Assembly (NCBI GenBank): GCA_016712675.1
Contig: JADJQR010000001.1
Location: forward strand, 1,240,001-1,304,000
Direction: 5' to 3'
DNA: 64,000 nt
From: a bacterium
Lineage (GTDB): Bacteria; Krumholzibacteriota; Krumholzibacteriia; LZORAL124-64-63
Part shown: positions 34,802 to 44,488 of the stretch, piece by piece
How positions within the stretch are numbered: position 1 is the stretch's first letter
Layout: every line of letters starts with the position of its first letter
Made by a program: the position numbers and the translations under genes
The notes under the pieces: model-generated
Told to the model about the DNA's origin: nothing
The model's input: only the letters and a program-made list of their open reading frames with translations
Databases searched by the model: none

Positions 34802-36455
34802 CCGCCGTCCGCAGTGGCCGATGCTCTTCCTGCTCGGGGTGTTCGCGGTTTCGCTTGCCTTCAAGCTGGCGGTGCTCCGCGTGGGCGGGCCGTACGTCTC
34901 GATCGACGATCGCTCCATGTTCGACGGCGGATTCCTGGTCTGGTTCGGCAACGCCCCGCCGCAACGCATGTATCTGGAATGTTGGATCGCGGGAGTCCTG
35001 TCGATTGCCAACTACGCCTTCCGCGTGGTGACCGGCGCCACGACCGGCGGGCTGGGCCTGAACATCGTGGCCGACGCGTACCGGGACTACTACCTGCGGC
35101 CCGACTCCTATGCGCACCTGTACCGGGCGTTCGTGATCCTGGTGGACCTCGCCGCCGCGTTCCTGACCTGGCGCCTGGCGCGCCGCCTGCTGGGGCAGGC
35201 CTGGCGCGGGTGGGCCGCGGTCCTGCCGCCCGCGATGTTCCTGCTGACCTACAATACGATCTGGGCGGACGTGGTGGCGCGGCCGGACGCGATGTTGCCC
35301 CTGTTCATGACCGCCGGCCTGCTGATGTATTACCGGTCCGATTTCGGGCGGCGGCAGGGTTGGCTGCTGGGAGCCGGAGTCGCCCTGGGCGCCGGTGCCG
35401 GCCTGAAACTCCACCTGGCGTTCGCGGTCATCCTCCTGTTGATCGATCTGGTTCGCGTGCACGGGTTCAGGGCCGCGGTGCGCGTCGGCTGGGCGTTTGC
35501 CGTGCTGTCGCTGCTGGCCTTCCTGGTCTCGGCCGGGATCCCGCTTTTCGATCCTCTCAAGTACGTCAAACTGCGCATGACCAACGCCAAGGACGACGCG
35601 TCGCCGTGGATCAGCTGGGGAGAGCAGTTCATCGCCATGCTGCGCGGTTCCGGCTGGGTGATCCTGCCGCTGGCGCTGGGCGCGGTGCTGCAGCGCGGGC
35701 CGACGTCGTTTCGCCGCTCGCAGCCCCTGGTCGCCAGCCTGCTCGTGCTCGTCGCGGGATGGCTGGTGCTCTTCGGGGCGATCCGGCAGCTGAGGGCCTA
35801 TTGGATGCTTCCGGCACTGCCGCTGTTCTACGTGGCGGCGACCGGCTTCGTCGTCTCCGTGGCGCGTTCACGGCCGGCCTGGCTGCGCGCAGCGGCAGGA
35901 CTGGCCGCGCTGGGCGTCGTCGTGTTGACGGTGCAGTCCGTGCGCGAAGTGACACGTTTCCGCGCCGTCGACCAGAACGGATTGCGCGCCTGGATCACGG
36001 CGAATGTGGCCCGGGACGCATCGTTCTTCGTTTTCGGCTACGAAGGTCTGGTGCTGCCCCGCAACACGCACTGCCTGGGTACGATTGCCGCTGGACTTGG
36101 GCGCGGTCTGGCGGCTGACCGGGCAGCTGGCGCGCCGTTCACCGAACGGCACCTGAAGAACTGGGAAGAGGAGATCGAACTCGAGCGCCAGGATCTGCTC
36201 GGTGGCGTCTGTGACGAAGGCTGGGAATACTACTCCTACTACACGACGCCCTTCGACAAGTATGCCGGCCTGGTCGACATGGCGACCATGCGCTACATCA
36301 TGGTCGAGGAACGATTCGACAATCCACCGGATTTCCCGCTCGCGGACTACCTTGCGGGAGGTTTCGACCTGGTGGCCGAGACGACGGGCGCCGGCGGCGA
36401 AGGCTACGGCCTGAAGTACCGGATCTACGCGCGAAGAGCAGGACAGGGGCAATAG
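34794..36455 (+). CDS. ArnT/GT39-like membrane glycosyltransferase
   Basis: This 553-aa protein has about 10-12 membrane helices in the first 390 residues and a soluble C-terminus. After helix 1 there is an acidic motif region (SIDDRSMFDGGFLVWFGN) at the position where GT-C enzymes carry their catalytic Asp/Glu, and WADVVARPDAMLPLF follows. It probably uses a polyprenyl-phosphate sugar from the upstream GtrB-like enzyme to glycosylate a target on the periplasmic side. Family assignment is by topology and context; exact family membership is uncertain. Confidence 0.72.
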   Translation: MTDRRPQWPMLFLLGVFAVSLAFKLAVLRVGGPYVSIDDRSMFDGGFLVWFGNAPPQRMYLECWIAGVLSIANYAFRVVTGATTGGLGLNIVADAYRDYYLRPDSYAHLYRAFVILVDLAAAFLTWRLARRLLGQAWRGWAAVLPPAMFLLTYNTIWADVVARPDAMLPLFMTAGLLMYYRSDFGRRQGWLLGAGVALGAGAGLKLHLAFAVILLLIDLVRVHGFRAAVRVGWAFAVLSLLAFLVSAGIPLFDPLKYVKLRMTNAKDDASPWISWGEQFIAMLRGSGWVILPLALGAVLQRGPTSFRRSQPLVASLLVLVAGWLVLFGAIRQLRAYWMLPALPLFYVAATGFVVSVARSRPAWLRAAAGLAALGVVVLTVQSVREVTRFRAVDQNGLRAWITANVARDASFFVFGYEGLVLPRNTHCLGTIAAGLGRGLAADRAAGAPFTERHLKNWEEEIELERQDLLGGVCDEGWEYYSYYTTPFDKYAGLVDMATMRYIMVEERFDNPPDFPLADYLAGGFDLVAETTGAGGEGYGLKYRIYARRAGQGQ

Positions 36456-36456
36456 A

Positions 36457-37590
36457 GTGCGCATCATGCACTTGTTGGAAAGCGGCGGCCTCTACGGTGC
36501 CGAGCGCGTGGTGCTCAACCTGTCCGCGGCCATGCGCACGGCGGCCGAATTCGAGCCGGTGGTCGGGTGCATCGTACAGCGTGCCGACGAGCCGAGCGCG
36601 CTGTACGACGAGGCGCGGCGGCTGAGCTTCGCGGCCGAAAAGGTGCTGCTGCGCAACCTGCGCCTGGCCGTCGATGTGCCGCGCGAGGCAGGCCGGTTGC
36701 GCGGTCTCGGCATCGGCCTGATTCACAGCCACGGCTACAAGGCGACCGTGTACGGCAGCTTCCTGCGGAGATTGTGGCCGGTGCCCATCACGGCGACATG
36801 CCACCTGTGGTTCATGGGCCCACATGCACCGGCCAAGATGAAGGCGATGGTGGCGCTCGAGATGCGGCTCTATCGGCGGTTCCGGACCGTGGTCGCCGTG
36901 TCCGACGAGATACGTCAGGTGCTTGTGCGGTCCGGGGTGGACGATCGGCGCGTGCGCGTGATCCCCAACGGCATCCCCCTGGACCCGCCGATCCTGGCGG
37001 CCGACGAGCGCACGCGGCTGCGAGCGGCCCTGGGCGCGGGACCGGACGTGTTCCTGGTCCTGAACGCCGGCCGCCTGACCGCGCAGAAGGACCAGGCCAC
37101 GCTGTTGCGCGCGGTCGGCGGTCTGCCGCCGGACGGAAAGCCGGTGCGCTGCGTGGTGGCCGGTGAAGGCGACCTGCATGGGCCGCTGCAGGCGTTGATC
37201 GACGCCGAAGGCTGGGGCGCCTGCGCGCTCCTGCTCGGCTTCCGTGACGACGTGCCGGCCCTGCTGCAGGCTGCCGACGCCTTCGCGCTGCCGTCGTTGG
37301 ACGAAGGCATGCCGATGATCCTGCTGGAGACAGCCGCGGCAGGGACGCCCATCGTGGCCACGCCGGTGGGTGACGTGCCGACGCTGATCCGCGACGGGGT
37401 CACGGGGCTGATCATTCCGCGCCGCGACCGGGCCGCGCTCGCGGCGGCGTTGCTGCGCCTGCGCGACGAACCGGGCCTGGCCGGTCGTCTGGCCGCCGCC
37501 GCCCGCGACGAGGTGCGCCGCGAGCATTCCCGTGAAACCATGGCCGCCCGCTACGCCGAGGTGTACCGCCAGCATGTCCGACCGCGCTGA
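36457..37590 (+). CDS. Glycosyltransferase family 4
   Basis: The 377-aa GT-B product opens RIMHLLESGGLYGAERVVLNL and has VRVIPNGIPLDPP, LVLNAGRLTAQKDQATLLRAV, VVAGEGDLHGPLQALI and the donor-site LDEGMPMILLETAAAGTPIVAT. The start is GTG 36457, one base after the previous stop. It overlaps the following GT2 gene by 17 nt, which supports one operon from 29362 to 39843. Confidence 0.92.
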   Translation: MRIMHLLESGGLYGAERVVLNLSAAMRTAAEFEPVVGCIVQRADEPSALYDEARRLSFAAEKVLLRNLRLAVDVPREAGRLRGLGIGLIHSHGYKATVYGSFLRRLWPVPITATCHLWFMGPHAPAKMKAMVALEMRLYRRFRTVVAVSDEIRQVLVRSGVDDRRVRVIPNGIPLDPPILAADERTRLRAALGAGPDVFLVLNAGRLTAQKDQATLLRAVGGLPPDGKPVRCVVAGEGDLHGPLQALIDAEGWGACALLLGFRDDVPALLQAADAFALPSLDEGMPMILLETAAAGTPIVATPVGDVPTLIRDGVTGLIIPRRDRAALAAALLRLRDEPGLAGRLAAAARDEVRREHSRETMAARYAEVYRQHVRPR

Positions 37591-38500
37591 TTTCGTCGCC
37601 ACCCCGGGCCTGGTCTCGGTCGTGACGGCCTCCTACAACATGGGCGGCTACATCGCCGAGACGCTCGATTCGGTGCTGGCGCAGGCCTATCCGCACATCG
37701 AGTCGATCGTCGTCGACGACGGCTCGACCGACGATACGGCACGCGTGCTCGAGCGCTACGCCGGCGACCCGCGGGTGCGCGTGGTGCGCCAGGCCAACGC
37801 CGGCCAGACCGTGGCCAAGAACCGCGGTCTGCGCGAGGCGCGCGGCGAGTTCATCGCCTTCTGCGACGCCGACGATACCTGGCGACCCGACAAGCTCAGC
37901 AAGCAGCTGCCGCGCTTCGCGGACCCCCGCGTTGCCGTGGTGTACAGCGATATCGAGTGCGTGGACGGCCAGGGGCTGGTGCTGCCCTACTACGACATCC
38001 CGCACTACGAGGGGCGAGTGACGGCGCAGCTTTTGATCGACAATTTCGTGCCGTTCCCGACGGCGGTGGCGCGCGCGGAGGTGCTACGGGCGGCCGGCGG
38101 TTTCGATGAGAAGCTGACCATGTCCATCGACTATGACCTGTGGCTGCGCATCTCGGTGGACCACCACTTCGCCTTCGTGCCCGAGCGGTTGGCGAACTAC
38201 CGCGTCTGGGACGGCCAGATGTCGAAGAAGACGGGCGAGCGCCTGGACAACTTCATGCGGTTGCTCGACCGTTTCCTCAGGGACCACCCCGGCGCCGCCA
38301 CCAAACGCCAGATCGACCAAGCCTACGCCCACGTCCACGTCACCCGCGGCTACTGGCACGCCCGCGAGGGCCGGCGCGCCGACGCCTGGCGCGACTATCG
38401 CGAAGCGCTGCGACGTGATCCGCTGGCGTTGCGCATGTGGAAGCGCATCATCTCGCTGGGGCTTGACCGCGACCGCATCCGTCCCGGGGGGGGCGCATGA
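37574..38500 (+). CDS. Glycosyltransferase family 2
   Basis: The 308-aa GT-A product has SVVTASYNMGGYIAETLDSVL, IVVDDGSTDDTARVLERY, NAGQTVAKNRGL and the DxD-type AFCDADDTWRPDK. Then come the acceptor segment TAVARAEVLRAAGGFDEKL and SIDYDLWLRI. ATG 37574 lies inside the end of the previous gene. Its stop overlaps the next start (ATGA). The C-terminal 60 residues are helical and basic (RRADAWRDYREALRRDP), like a TPR-type tail. Confidence 0.9.
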   Translation: MSDRADFVATPGLVSVVTASYNMGGYIAETLDSVLAQAYPHIESIVVDDGSTDDTARVLERYAGDPRVRVVRQANAGQTVAKNRGLREARGEFIAFCDADDTWRPDKLSKQLPRFADPRVAVVYSDIECVDGQGLVLPYYDIPHYEGRVTAQLLIDNFVPFPTAVARAEVLRAAGGFDEKLTMSIDYDLWLRISVDHHFAFVPERLANYRVWDGQMSKKTGERLDNFMRLLDRFLRDHPGAATKRQIDQAYAHVHVTRGYWHAREGRRADAWRDYREALRRDPLALRMWKRIISLGLDRDRIRPGGGA

Positions 38501-39843
38501 GGCTGCCCGACGCGATGGTCGGCGGGGTCTTCGAGCCCGCCTGGGACCTCTACGATCGCAGCTGCCGCCTGCGCGAGCTGAGCCGCTTGCGCCGCAGCCA
38601 ATGGGACGGGCCGGAAACTGTCGGCGCGCGCCAGCAGGAGAAGCTGCGCGCGATCATCCGCCACGCCGCCGAGACCTGTGCCTACTACCGCGACCGCTGG
38701 GCTGCGGCCGGCATCGATGCCGCGACCGTTCGCACCGTGGCGGACCTCCGCCGGCTGCCGATCCTCACCAAGGACGACATCCGCCAGCACCAGGACGCAC
38801 TCGTCTCCAGTCGCTACCGCAAGCAGGATCTGCGTCGCGCAAAGACCGGTGGCTCGACCGGCGTCTCGCTGGAGGTCTATTGCGACGAGCCCGGCATCCA
38901 GAAGCGCGCCGCCGCCGCGCTCCGTTCCGACGAGTGGTCCGGCTGGCGCCTGGGCCAACCCATGGCGGCGGCCTGGGGCAATCCGCCGGTGCCGCGCACC
39001 TGGAAGGCGCGCCTGCGCGCCAGACTCAAGGACCGCATCATCTACCTCGACACGATGCGTATCGACGAGCCCGCGATCGTGCGCTTCCTGGCCGAGTGGG
39101 ACCGCCTGCGGCCGGGCCTGCTGTTCGGGCACGCGCATTCGCTGTTCATCCTGGCGGAGTATCTGCTTGCGAACGGACGCACGTTGCGGCCGTCGGGCAT
39201 CGTGGCGACCAGCATGATGCTGCTGGAACCAGAGCGCCGCGTGATCGAGCAGGCCTGCGCGGGAGTCCCCGTGACGAACCGCTACGGCTGCGAGGAGGTG
39301 AGCCTGATCGCCTGCGAGTGCGAGCAGCACCGCGGCCTGCACCTGAACGCCGACCACGTGATCACGGAGTTCCTGCGCGACGACGGCTCGCCTTGCGCGC
39401 CCGGCGAGGACGGGCGCCTGGTCGTCACCGAGCTGATCAACCACGGACAGCCGCTGATCCGCTACGAGCTGGGCGACCGCGGCGTGCCGAGCGACCGTGC
39501 CTGCCCCTGCGGCCGCGGCCTGCCGCTCATGGAGCAGGTGACCGGCCGCACGGCCGACTTCCTGCGCGCGGAGGGTGGCTACCGCGTGCAGGGCATCTCG
39601 ATCATCGAGAACACGCTGACGAAACTCCCGGGCATCCGGCAGATGCAGATCGTCCAGGAGGAGCCGCTGCGCCTGCGGGTCCACCTGGTGCCGGGGCCCG
39701 GCTGGGGGGCGGATGTGGCAGCCGAACTGGAGACCATCCTGCGCGGGATCCTCGGGCCGGGCATGGTGATCGACCTGGTGCCCGGCGAACGCATCCCGCA
39801 GGAGAAGAATGGCAAGTACCGGTTCACAATCTGTCGTGTTTGA
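38497..39843 (+). CDS. CapK-like phenylacetate-CoA ligase family adenylate-forming protein
   Basis: The 448-aa product has LRAIIRHAAETCAYYRDRW, LPILTKDDIRQHQ, the nucleotide loop RRAKTGGSTGVSLEV, TNRYGCEEVSLIACEC and LIRYELGDRGVPSDRACPCGRGLP. The last element contains a Cys pair typical of CapK/PaaK-type C-terminal lobes. It is the second copy of this family in the locus (the other is 20047-21384), and it is higher in GC and more like its surroundings. It is the last gene of the long glycosyltransferase operon. Confidence 0.88.
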   Translation: MRLPDAMVGGVFEPAWDLYDRSCRLRELSRLRRSQWDGPETVGARQQEKLRAIIRHAAETCAYYRDRWAAAGIDAATVRTVADLRRLPILTKDDIRQHQDALVSSRYRKQDLRRAKTGGSTGVSLEVYCDEPGIQKRAAAALRSDEWSGWRLGQPMAAAWGNPPVPRTWKARLRARLKDRIIYLDTMRIDEPAIVRFLAEWDRLRPGLLFGHAHSLFILAEYLLANGRTLRPSGIVATSMMLLEPERRVIEQACAGVPVTNRYGCEEVSLIACECEQHRGLHLNADHVITEFLRDDGSPCAPGEDGRLVVTELINHGQPLIRYELGDRGVPSDRACPCGRGLPLMEQVTGRTADFLRAEGGYRVQGISIIENTLTKLPGIRQMQIVQEEPLRLRVHLVPGPGWGADVAAELETILRGILGPGMVIDLVPGERIPQEKNGKYRFTICRV

Positions 39844-39957
39844 GTAACATATTGGGGGGCAATGAATTGCAAAAATTGCAGATCGCAGCGACGCAGCCTT
39901 GGCCAAGACACGACGATCATAGATATACAAAATAGCACATCATAAGTGTTATGTCTG

Positions 39958-39985
39958 TTGCGAGTTGGCCGACCTATGCTATCAT
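39958..39985 (+). promoter_or_regulatory. Candidate promoter upstream of rfbF
   Basis: TTGCGA (39958-39963) and TATCAT (39980-39985) are spaced by 16 bp within a conspicuously AT-rich 257-bp gap between the CapK-like gene and rfbF. A start about 110 nt before rfbF would begin a new transcription unit covering rfbF, the epimerase and the methyltransferases. The -35 match is only moderate. Confidence 0.45.
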
Positions 39986-40100
39986 GTTCCGGTCCAATTT
40001 CCGGAATGACAGCACCTTTTCGCGTCGGGGAGCCGTGGGGTTCCCTGGACGAGTTCGTGAGTCGCATTCCTGACCCGACGGTGGGGGCACCGGGAGGACC

Positions 40101-40883
40101 ATGGCCAAGAAACCGATCGTCGCCATCCTGGCCGGTGGCATGGGCACGCGCCTGGCCGAAGAGACCGAGATCCGTCCGAAGCCGATGGTCGAGATCGGCG
40201 GGCACCCGATCCTCTGGCACATCATGAAGCACTACGCCCACTTCGGGCATGACGAGTTCGTCATCGCCCTGGGCTACAAGGGCGAGTACATCAAGCGCTG
40301 GATGCGCGACTTCGGTACGCTCGAGGGCGACATGACCGTGCGCACCAACTCGGGCGACGTGCTGACCTATACCGACAACCGGCCGAACTGGACGGTGCAC
40401 CTGGTCGAGACCGGGATGACGACGGGGACCGGCGGCCGCATCAAGAGGCTGCAGCCCTGGCTGGGCGACCGCACGTTCATGCTGACGTGGGGCGATGGCC
40501 TGTCGGACGTGCCACTGGACCAGCTGCACGACTTCCACCGGGCACACGGTCGGCTGGCCACGCTGACCTCGGTGCGCCCGCCCGCCCGCTACGGTCACCT
40601 GGAGTTCGAGGGCAGCGCCGTCAAGCGCTTCACCGAGAAGCCGCAGACGGCCGAGGGCTGGATCAACGGCGCCTTCTTCGTGCTGGAGCCGGGCGTCTTC
40701 GACTACATCGACGGCGATCCGGTGATGTTCGAGCAGGCCCCGATGGAAGGCCTGGCGCGCGACGACCAGCTGATGGCCTACAAGCACGAGTCGTTCTGGC
40801 AATGCATGGACACGCTGCGTGAAAAGCACATCCTGCAGAAGCTGTGGGATACCGGGCACGCCCCGTGGAAGTGCTGGGACTGA
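40101..40883 (+). CDS. rfbF: Glucose-1-phosphate cytidylyltransferase-like nucleotidyltransferase
   Basis: The 260-aa product matches RfbF in length and motifs: AILAGGMGTRLAEETEIRPKPMVEIGG, ILWHIMKHYAHFGH, GYKGEYIKRW, TGMTTGTGGRIKRL and LTWGDGLSDV. RfbF makes CDP-glucose, the entry to CDP-dideoxy and branched sugars. The usual partners RfbG (CDP-glucose 4,6-dehydratase) and RfbH are not in the window. An epimerase and three C-methyltransferase-type proteins follow, so a methyl-branched sugar is a reasonable product (inference). Confidence 0.9.
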   Translation: MAKKPIVAILAGGMGTRLAEETEIRPKPMVEIGGHPILWHIMKHYAHFGHDEFVIALGYKGEYIKRWMRDFGTLEGDMTVRTNSGDVLTYTDNRPNWTVHLVETGMTTGTGGRIKRLQPWLGDRTFMLTWGDGLSDVPLDQLHDFHRAHGRLATLTSVRPPARYGHLEFEGSAVKRFTEKPQTAEGWINGAFFVLEPGVFDYIDGDPVMFEQAPMEGLARDDQLMAYKHESFWQCMDTLREKHILQKLWDTGHAPWKCWD

Positions 40884-40939
40884 TCCCGAGCGCAGCCGAC
40901 CGAACGCCACCAACCACCGACCAGGCAGGGTACACGCAC

Positions 40940-41989
40940 ATGAAGGTCTTGCTCACTGGCCACAAGGGATACATCGGCTCGGTGCTGACGCCGATGCTGC
41001 TGGAGCGCGGGCACCAGGTGACGGGTCTGGACACCGACCTGTTCGGCGCCTGCACGTTCGACGGCGAACTGGCGAAGGTGCCGGAGATCATCGGCGACGT
41101 GCGCGATGTCGACGGCGACGTGCTGAAGGGTTTCGACGCGGTGATCCACCTGGCCGGCCTGTCGAACGACCCGCTGGGCGACTACGACCCGTCGCTGACC
41201 GACGACATCAACCACCTCGGCTCGGTGCGCCTGGCGAAGCTGGCCAAGCAGGCCCGCGTGCCGCGCTTCCTGTTCGCCAGCTCGTGCAGCAACTACGGCG
41301 GCGGCGGGCAGGACTTCCTGGACGAGAACGCGGCCTTCAACCCGGTGACGCCATACGGCGTCTCCAAGGTCGAGGTCGAGCGCGACGTGGCGCCCCTGGC
41401 CGACGACGACTTCAGCCCCGTGTTCCTGCGCGCTTCCACGGCCTATGGACTTTCGCCGCGCATCCGCTTCGACCTGGTGGTCAACAACCTGACCGCCTGG
41501 GCCTTCACCACCGGCGAGGTGCACCTCAAGAGCGACGGCTCGCCGTGGCGGCCGCTGGTGCACGTCGAGGACATCGCGCGCGCCTACATCGCGCTGCTGG
41601 AGGCCGACCGCTCGCTGGTCCACGGCCGCGCCTTCAACGTCGGCACCACCACCGAGAACTACCGCATCCGCGAGGTGGCCGAGATCGTCCACGGCGTGGT
41701 GCCCAACTGCGAGATCGGCTTTGCTGACGATGCCAGCCCCGACAAGCGCAACTACCGCGTGGACTGCAACCTGCTGGCCCTGACCATCCACGAATTCAAG
41801 CCGCAGTGGACCGTCCGCCGCGGCGTCGAGCAGCTCTACGAGGCCTACCGGCGCGTAGGCCTGAGGCTCGAGGACTTCGAGGGCCCGAAATTCAAGCGCA
41901 TCGACCACGTCAAGCAGCTGCTGCAGGCCGGGCGCCTGGACCCGCGGCTGCGCTGGACCGGCAAGCCCGGACACGGGGGGAACCACTGA
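40940..41989 (+). CDS. NAD-dependent epimerase/dehydratase (extended SDR)
   Basis: The 349-aa product begins KVLLTGHKGYIGSVL, the Rossmann GxxGxxG motif. It has VIHLAGLSNDP, then ASSCSNYGG and the catalytic YxxxK in PYGVSKVEVE; RPLVHVEDIARAY is typical of sugar-nucleotide epimerases and reductases. It probably modifies the CDP-sugar supplied by RfbF. ATG 40940 is used; the in-frame upstream sequence overlaps the rfbF end and lacks similarity. The stop and the next ATG share a base (TGATG). Confidence 0.88.
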   Translation: MKVLLTGHKGYIGSVLTPMLLERGHQVTGLDTDLFGACTFDGELAKVPEIIGDVRDVDGDVLKGFDAVIHLAGLSNDPLGDYDPSLTDDINHLGSVRLAKLAKQARVPRFLFASSCSNYGGGGQDFLDENAAFNPVTPYGVSKVEVERDVAPLADDDFSPVFLRASTAYGLSPRIRFDLVVNNLTAWAFTTGEVHLKSDGSPWRPLVHVEDIARAYIALLEADRSLVHGRAFNVGTTTENYRIREVAEIVHGVVPNCEIGFADDASPDKRNYRVDCNLLALTIHEFKPQWTVRRGVEQLYEAYRRVGLRLEDFEGPKFKRIDHVKQLLQAGRLDPRLRWTGKPGHGGNH

Positions 41990-43233
41990 TGGCCGCCGCC
42001 AACCACGCCTCGACCGCGCGTGCGTGCCGCTCCTGCGGCTGCACTGACCTCAAGCCCGTGCTCGACCTGGGCACCACGCCCCTGGCCGACCGCATGCCAG
42101 CCGCGGCCCACATCGACCGCGACGAGCCGCGCTTTCCCCTCGAGGTGGTCTTCTGTCCGGAGTGCTCGCTGCTGCAGATCCTCGAGACCGTGGATCCGGC
42201 ACTGCTGTTCGACGACGACTACCCGTACTTCTCGTCGTTCAGCCAGTACCTGCTGGAGCATTCGCGGAAGAACGTGCTGGAGCTGATCGAGCGCCGGAAG
42301 CTGGGGGCAGGCAGCCTGGTGGTCGAACTGGCCAGCAACGACGGCTACCTGCTGAAGAACTACGTCGAGCATGGGATCCCGGTGCTGGGCATCGACCCGG
42401 TCAAGGCGCTCTGCGAAGCGGCCGAGAAAATCGGCGTGCGCAGCCGGGCCGAGTTCTTCGGGCTGGAGGTGGCCCGCCAGCTGGCCGCCGAGGGCTTCCG
42501 CGCCGACGTCATCCACGGCAACAACGTGCTGGCCCATGTGGCCGACACCAACGGCTTCGTGGCCGGCATCGCCGCCCTGCTGAAGGACGACGGCATGGCG
42601 GTCATCGAGTTCCCCTACGTCAGGGACCTGATCGACCACTGCGAGTTCGACACCATCTACCACGAGCACCTGTGCTACTTCTCGGTCACGGCTGTCGACA
42701 AGTTGCTGCGCCGGCACGGGCTGTTCCTGAACGACATCCGCCGACTGCCCATTCACGGCGGCTCGCTGCGGCTGTTCATCGAGAAGTTCGAGGCGCCGAA
42801 CGCGGCGGTGCGCAGCCTGCTGGCCGAGGAACGCTCGCTGGGCCTGGACCGCCTGGACTACTACCGCGAGTTCTCCGCGCGCGTGGCTGATCTCAAAGTC
42901 AAGCTGCTGGCGCTGCTGCGCGGCCTGAAGGCCGAGGGGAAGACCATCGCGGCCTACGGCGCCGCGGCCAAGGGCAGCACGCTGATCAACTACGTAGGCA
43001 TCGGACGCGACCTGCTTGATTTCGTCGCCGACAAGAACGTGCACAAGCAGGGCCGGCTCATGCCGGGCCAGAAGGTCCCCATCGTGGCGGCCGAGCAGAT
43101 CGCCGCCCGCCGTCCCGACTACGTGCTGCTGCTGCCCTGGAACCTCGAGACCGAGATCCTGGCCCAGGAGCAGGCATACCGCGACGCCGGTGGCAAGTTC
43201 ATCATCCCGGTGCCGACCCCGCGCGTGGTCTGA
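41989..43233 (+). CDS. Class I SAM methyltransferase, NovU/TylC3-type sugar C-methyltransferase
   Basis: The 414-aa product has a zinc-finger-like N-terminus (CRSCGCTDLKPVLDLGTTP, then CPECSLLQ), a SAM-binding core (LVVELASNDGYLLKNY, HGNNVLAHVAD) and the conserved YHEHLCYFS. The C-terminal Rossmann-like domain has IAAYGAAAKGSTLINY and PDYVLLLPWNL. This is the three-domain layout of sugar C-3 methyltransferases acting on NDP-4-keto-6-deoxy sugars. It is coupled to the epimerase gene. Confidence 0.9.
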   Translation: MAAANHASTARACRSCGCTDLKPVLDLGTTPLADRMPAAAHIDRDEPRFPLEVVFCPECSLLQILETVDPALLFDDDYPYFSSFSQYLLEHSRKNVLELIERRKLGAGSLVVELASNDGYLLKNYVEHGIPVLGIDPVKALCEAAEKIGVRSRAEFFGLEVARQLAAEGFRADVIHGNNVLAHVADTNGFVAGIAALLKDDGMAVIEFPYVRDLIDHCEFDTIYHEHLCYFSVTAVDKLLRRHGLFLNDIRRLPIHGGSLRLFIEKFEAPNAAVRSLLAEERSLGLDRLDYYREFSARVADLKVKLLALLRGLKAEGKTIAAYGAAAKGSTLINYVGIGRDLLDFVADKNVHKQGRLMPGQKVPIVAAEQIAARRPDYVLLLPWNLETEILAQEQAYRDAGGKFIIPVPTPRVV

Positions 43234-43276
43234 GCGCGGCGGCGACCTCCATCCCGAACGAAACGGACGAGTGACG

Positions 43277-44488
43277 ATGAGCGCTGCCGGAGCCCCGACC
43301 TGCCCGAACTGCCTGCAGGGAAGCATGCAGGTCTTCCACACGGCCCGCCGGGTGCCGACCAACAGCTGCATCCTGCTGTCGACGAGGGACGAGGCGCTGG
43401 CCTACCCGACCGGCGACATCGCGCTGGGCTTCTGCCCGGCCTGCGGGTTCGTCTCGAACACGGCCTTCGACGCCAAGCTGACCGAGTACTCGGGCCGCTA
43501 CGAGGAGACGCAGGGCTTCTCGCCCACGTTCCAGAAGTTCCACCGCGACCTGGCCGACCGCGTCATCGAGCGGTTCAAACTGGCCGGGCGCGACATCCTG
43601 GAGATCGGCTGCGGCAAGGGCGAGTTCCTGCTGCTGCTGTGCGAGAACGGCCGCAACCGCGGCGTGGGCTATGACCCGGGCTACCGCGCCGACCGCTTCG
43701 CGCCGGCGGCGGGCGACAGCGTGCGCTTCGTGGCCGACTTCTACACCGAGAAATGCACCGACACGGCGGCGGACTTCGTCTGCTGCAAGATGACGCTGGA
43801 GCACATCCCCACGACGCTGGAGTTCATGCGCAACGTGCGGGCCGCCCAGGGCGACCGCCGCGCGGAGATCTTCTTCATGATCCCGGAGGCCCAGCGCATC
43901 CTGCGGGACTGCGCCTTCGAGGACGTCTACTACGAGCACTGCTCCTACTTCAGCCCGCACTCGCTGGAGCACCTGTTCCGCGCCGCGGGCTTCTTCCCGA
44001 CCGCCATCGGCTTCGAGTACGGCGGGCAGTACCTGACCATCGCCGCCGACACGCAGGACACGGGCATCGGCCGCCTGGCCGGCGCCGGCGACCTGCCGGA
44101 GCTGGCCGCCTGGGTCGCGAAGTTTCCGGCCCTGCTGGAGAAGCAGGTGGGGTTCTGGCGCGGGCAGTTCGCCGCCTTTGCCGCCCAGGGGAAGAAGGCG
44201 GTCATCTGGGGCTCGGGCAGCAAGGGCGTCTCGTTCCTGACCACCCTCGGCCTGCAGGACGAGATCGCCGCTGCCGTCGACATCAACCCGCACCGCCAGG
44301 GCTACTTCATGCCGGCCACCGGGCACCGCATCGTCGGGCCGCAGGACCTGGTTGAGCTGAAGCCGGACGTGGTGATCGTGATGAACCCGATCTACCGCGA
44401 GGAGATCGCCGCCGACCTGGCCAAGCTGGGCCTGTCGCCGCAGGTGATGGCCGTGGACGACGGCCTGCATGCGGGCGGTGCGCATTGA
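43277..44488 (+). CDS. Class I SAM methyltransferase with C-terminal C-methyltransferase domain
   Basis: The 403-aa paralogue has Cys pairs at the N-terminus (CPNCLQG and CPACGFVSN), SAM motif DILEIGCGKGEFLLLL, CCKMTLEHIPT and YYEHCSYFSPHSLEHLF. The C-terminal domain has VIWGSGSKGVSFL, AAVDINPHRQGYFMP and PDVVIVMNPIYREEI. It is clearly related to the next gene and more distantly to the previous one. The substrate is probably a sugar nucleotide or glycan. The start ATG 43277 lacks a strong ribosome site. Confidence 0.82.
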   Translation: MSAAGAPTCPNCLQGSMQVFHTARRVPTNSCILLSTRDEALAYPTGDIALGFCPACGFVSNTAFDAKLTEYSGRYEETQGFSPTFQKFHRDLADRVIERFKLAGRDILEIGCGKGEFLLLLCENGRNRGVGYDPGYRADRFAPAAGDSVRFVADFYTEKCTDTAADFVCCKMTLEHIPTTLEFMRNVRAAQGDRRAEIFFMIPEAQRILRDCAFEDVYYEHCSYFSPHSLEHLFRAAGFFPTAIGFEYGGQYLTIAADTQDTGIGRLAGAGDLPELAAWVAKFPALLEKQVGFWRGQFAAFAAQGKKAVIWGSGSKGVSFLTTLGLQDEIAAAVDINPHRQGYFMPATGHRIVGPQDLVELKPDVVIVMNPIYREEIAADLAKLGLSPQVMAVDDGLHAGGAH

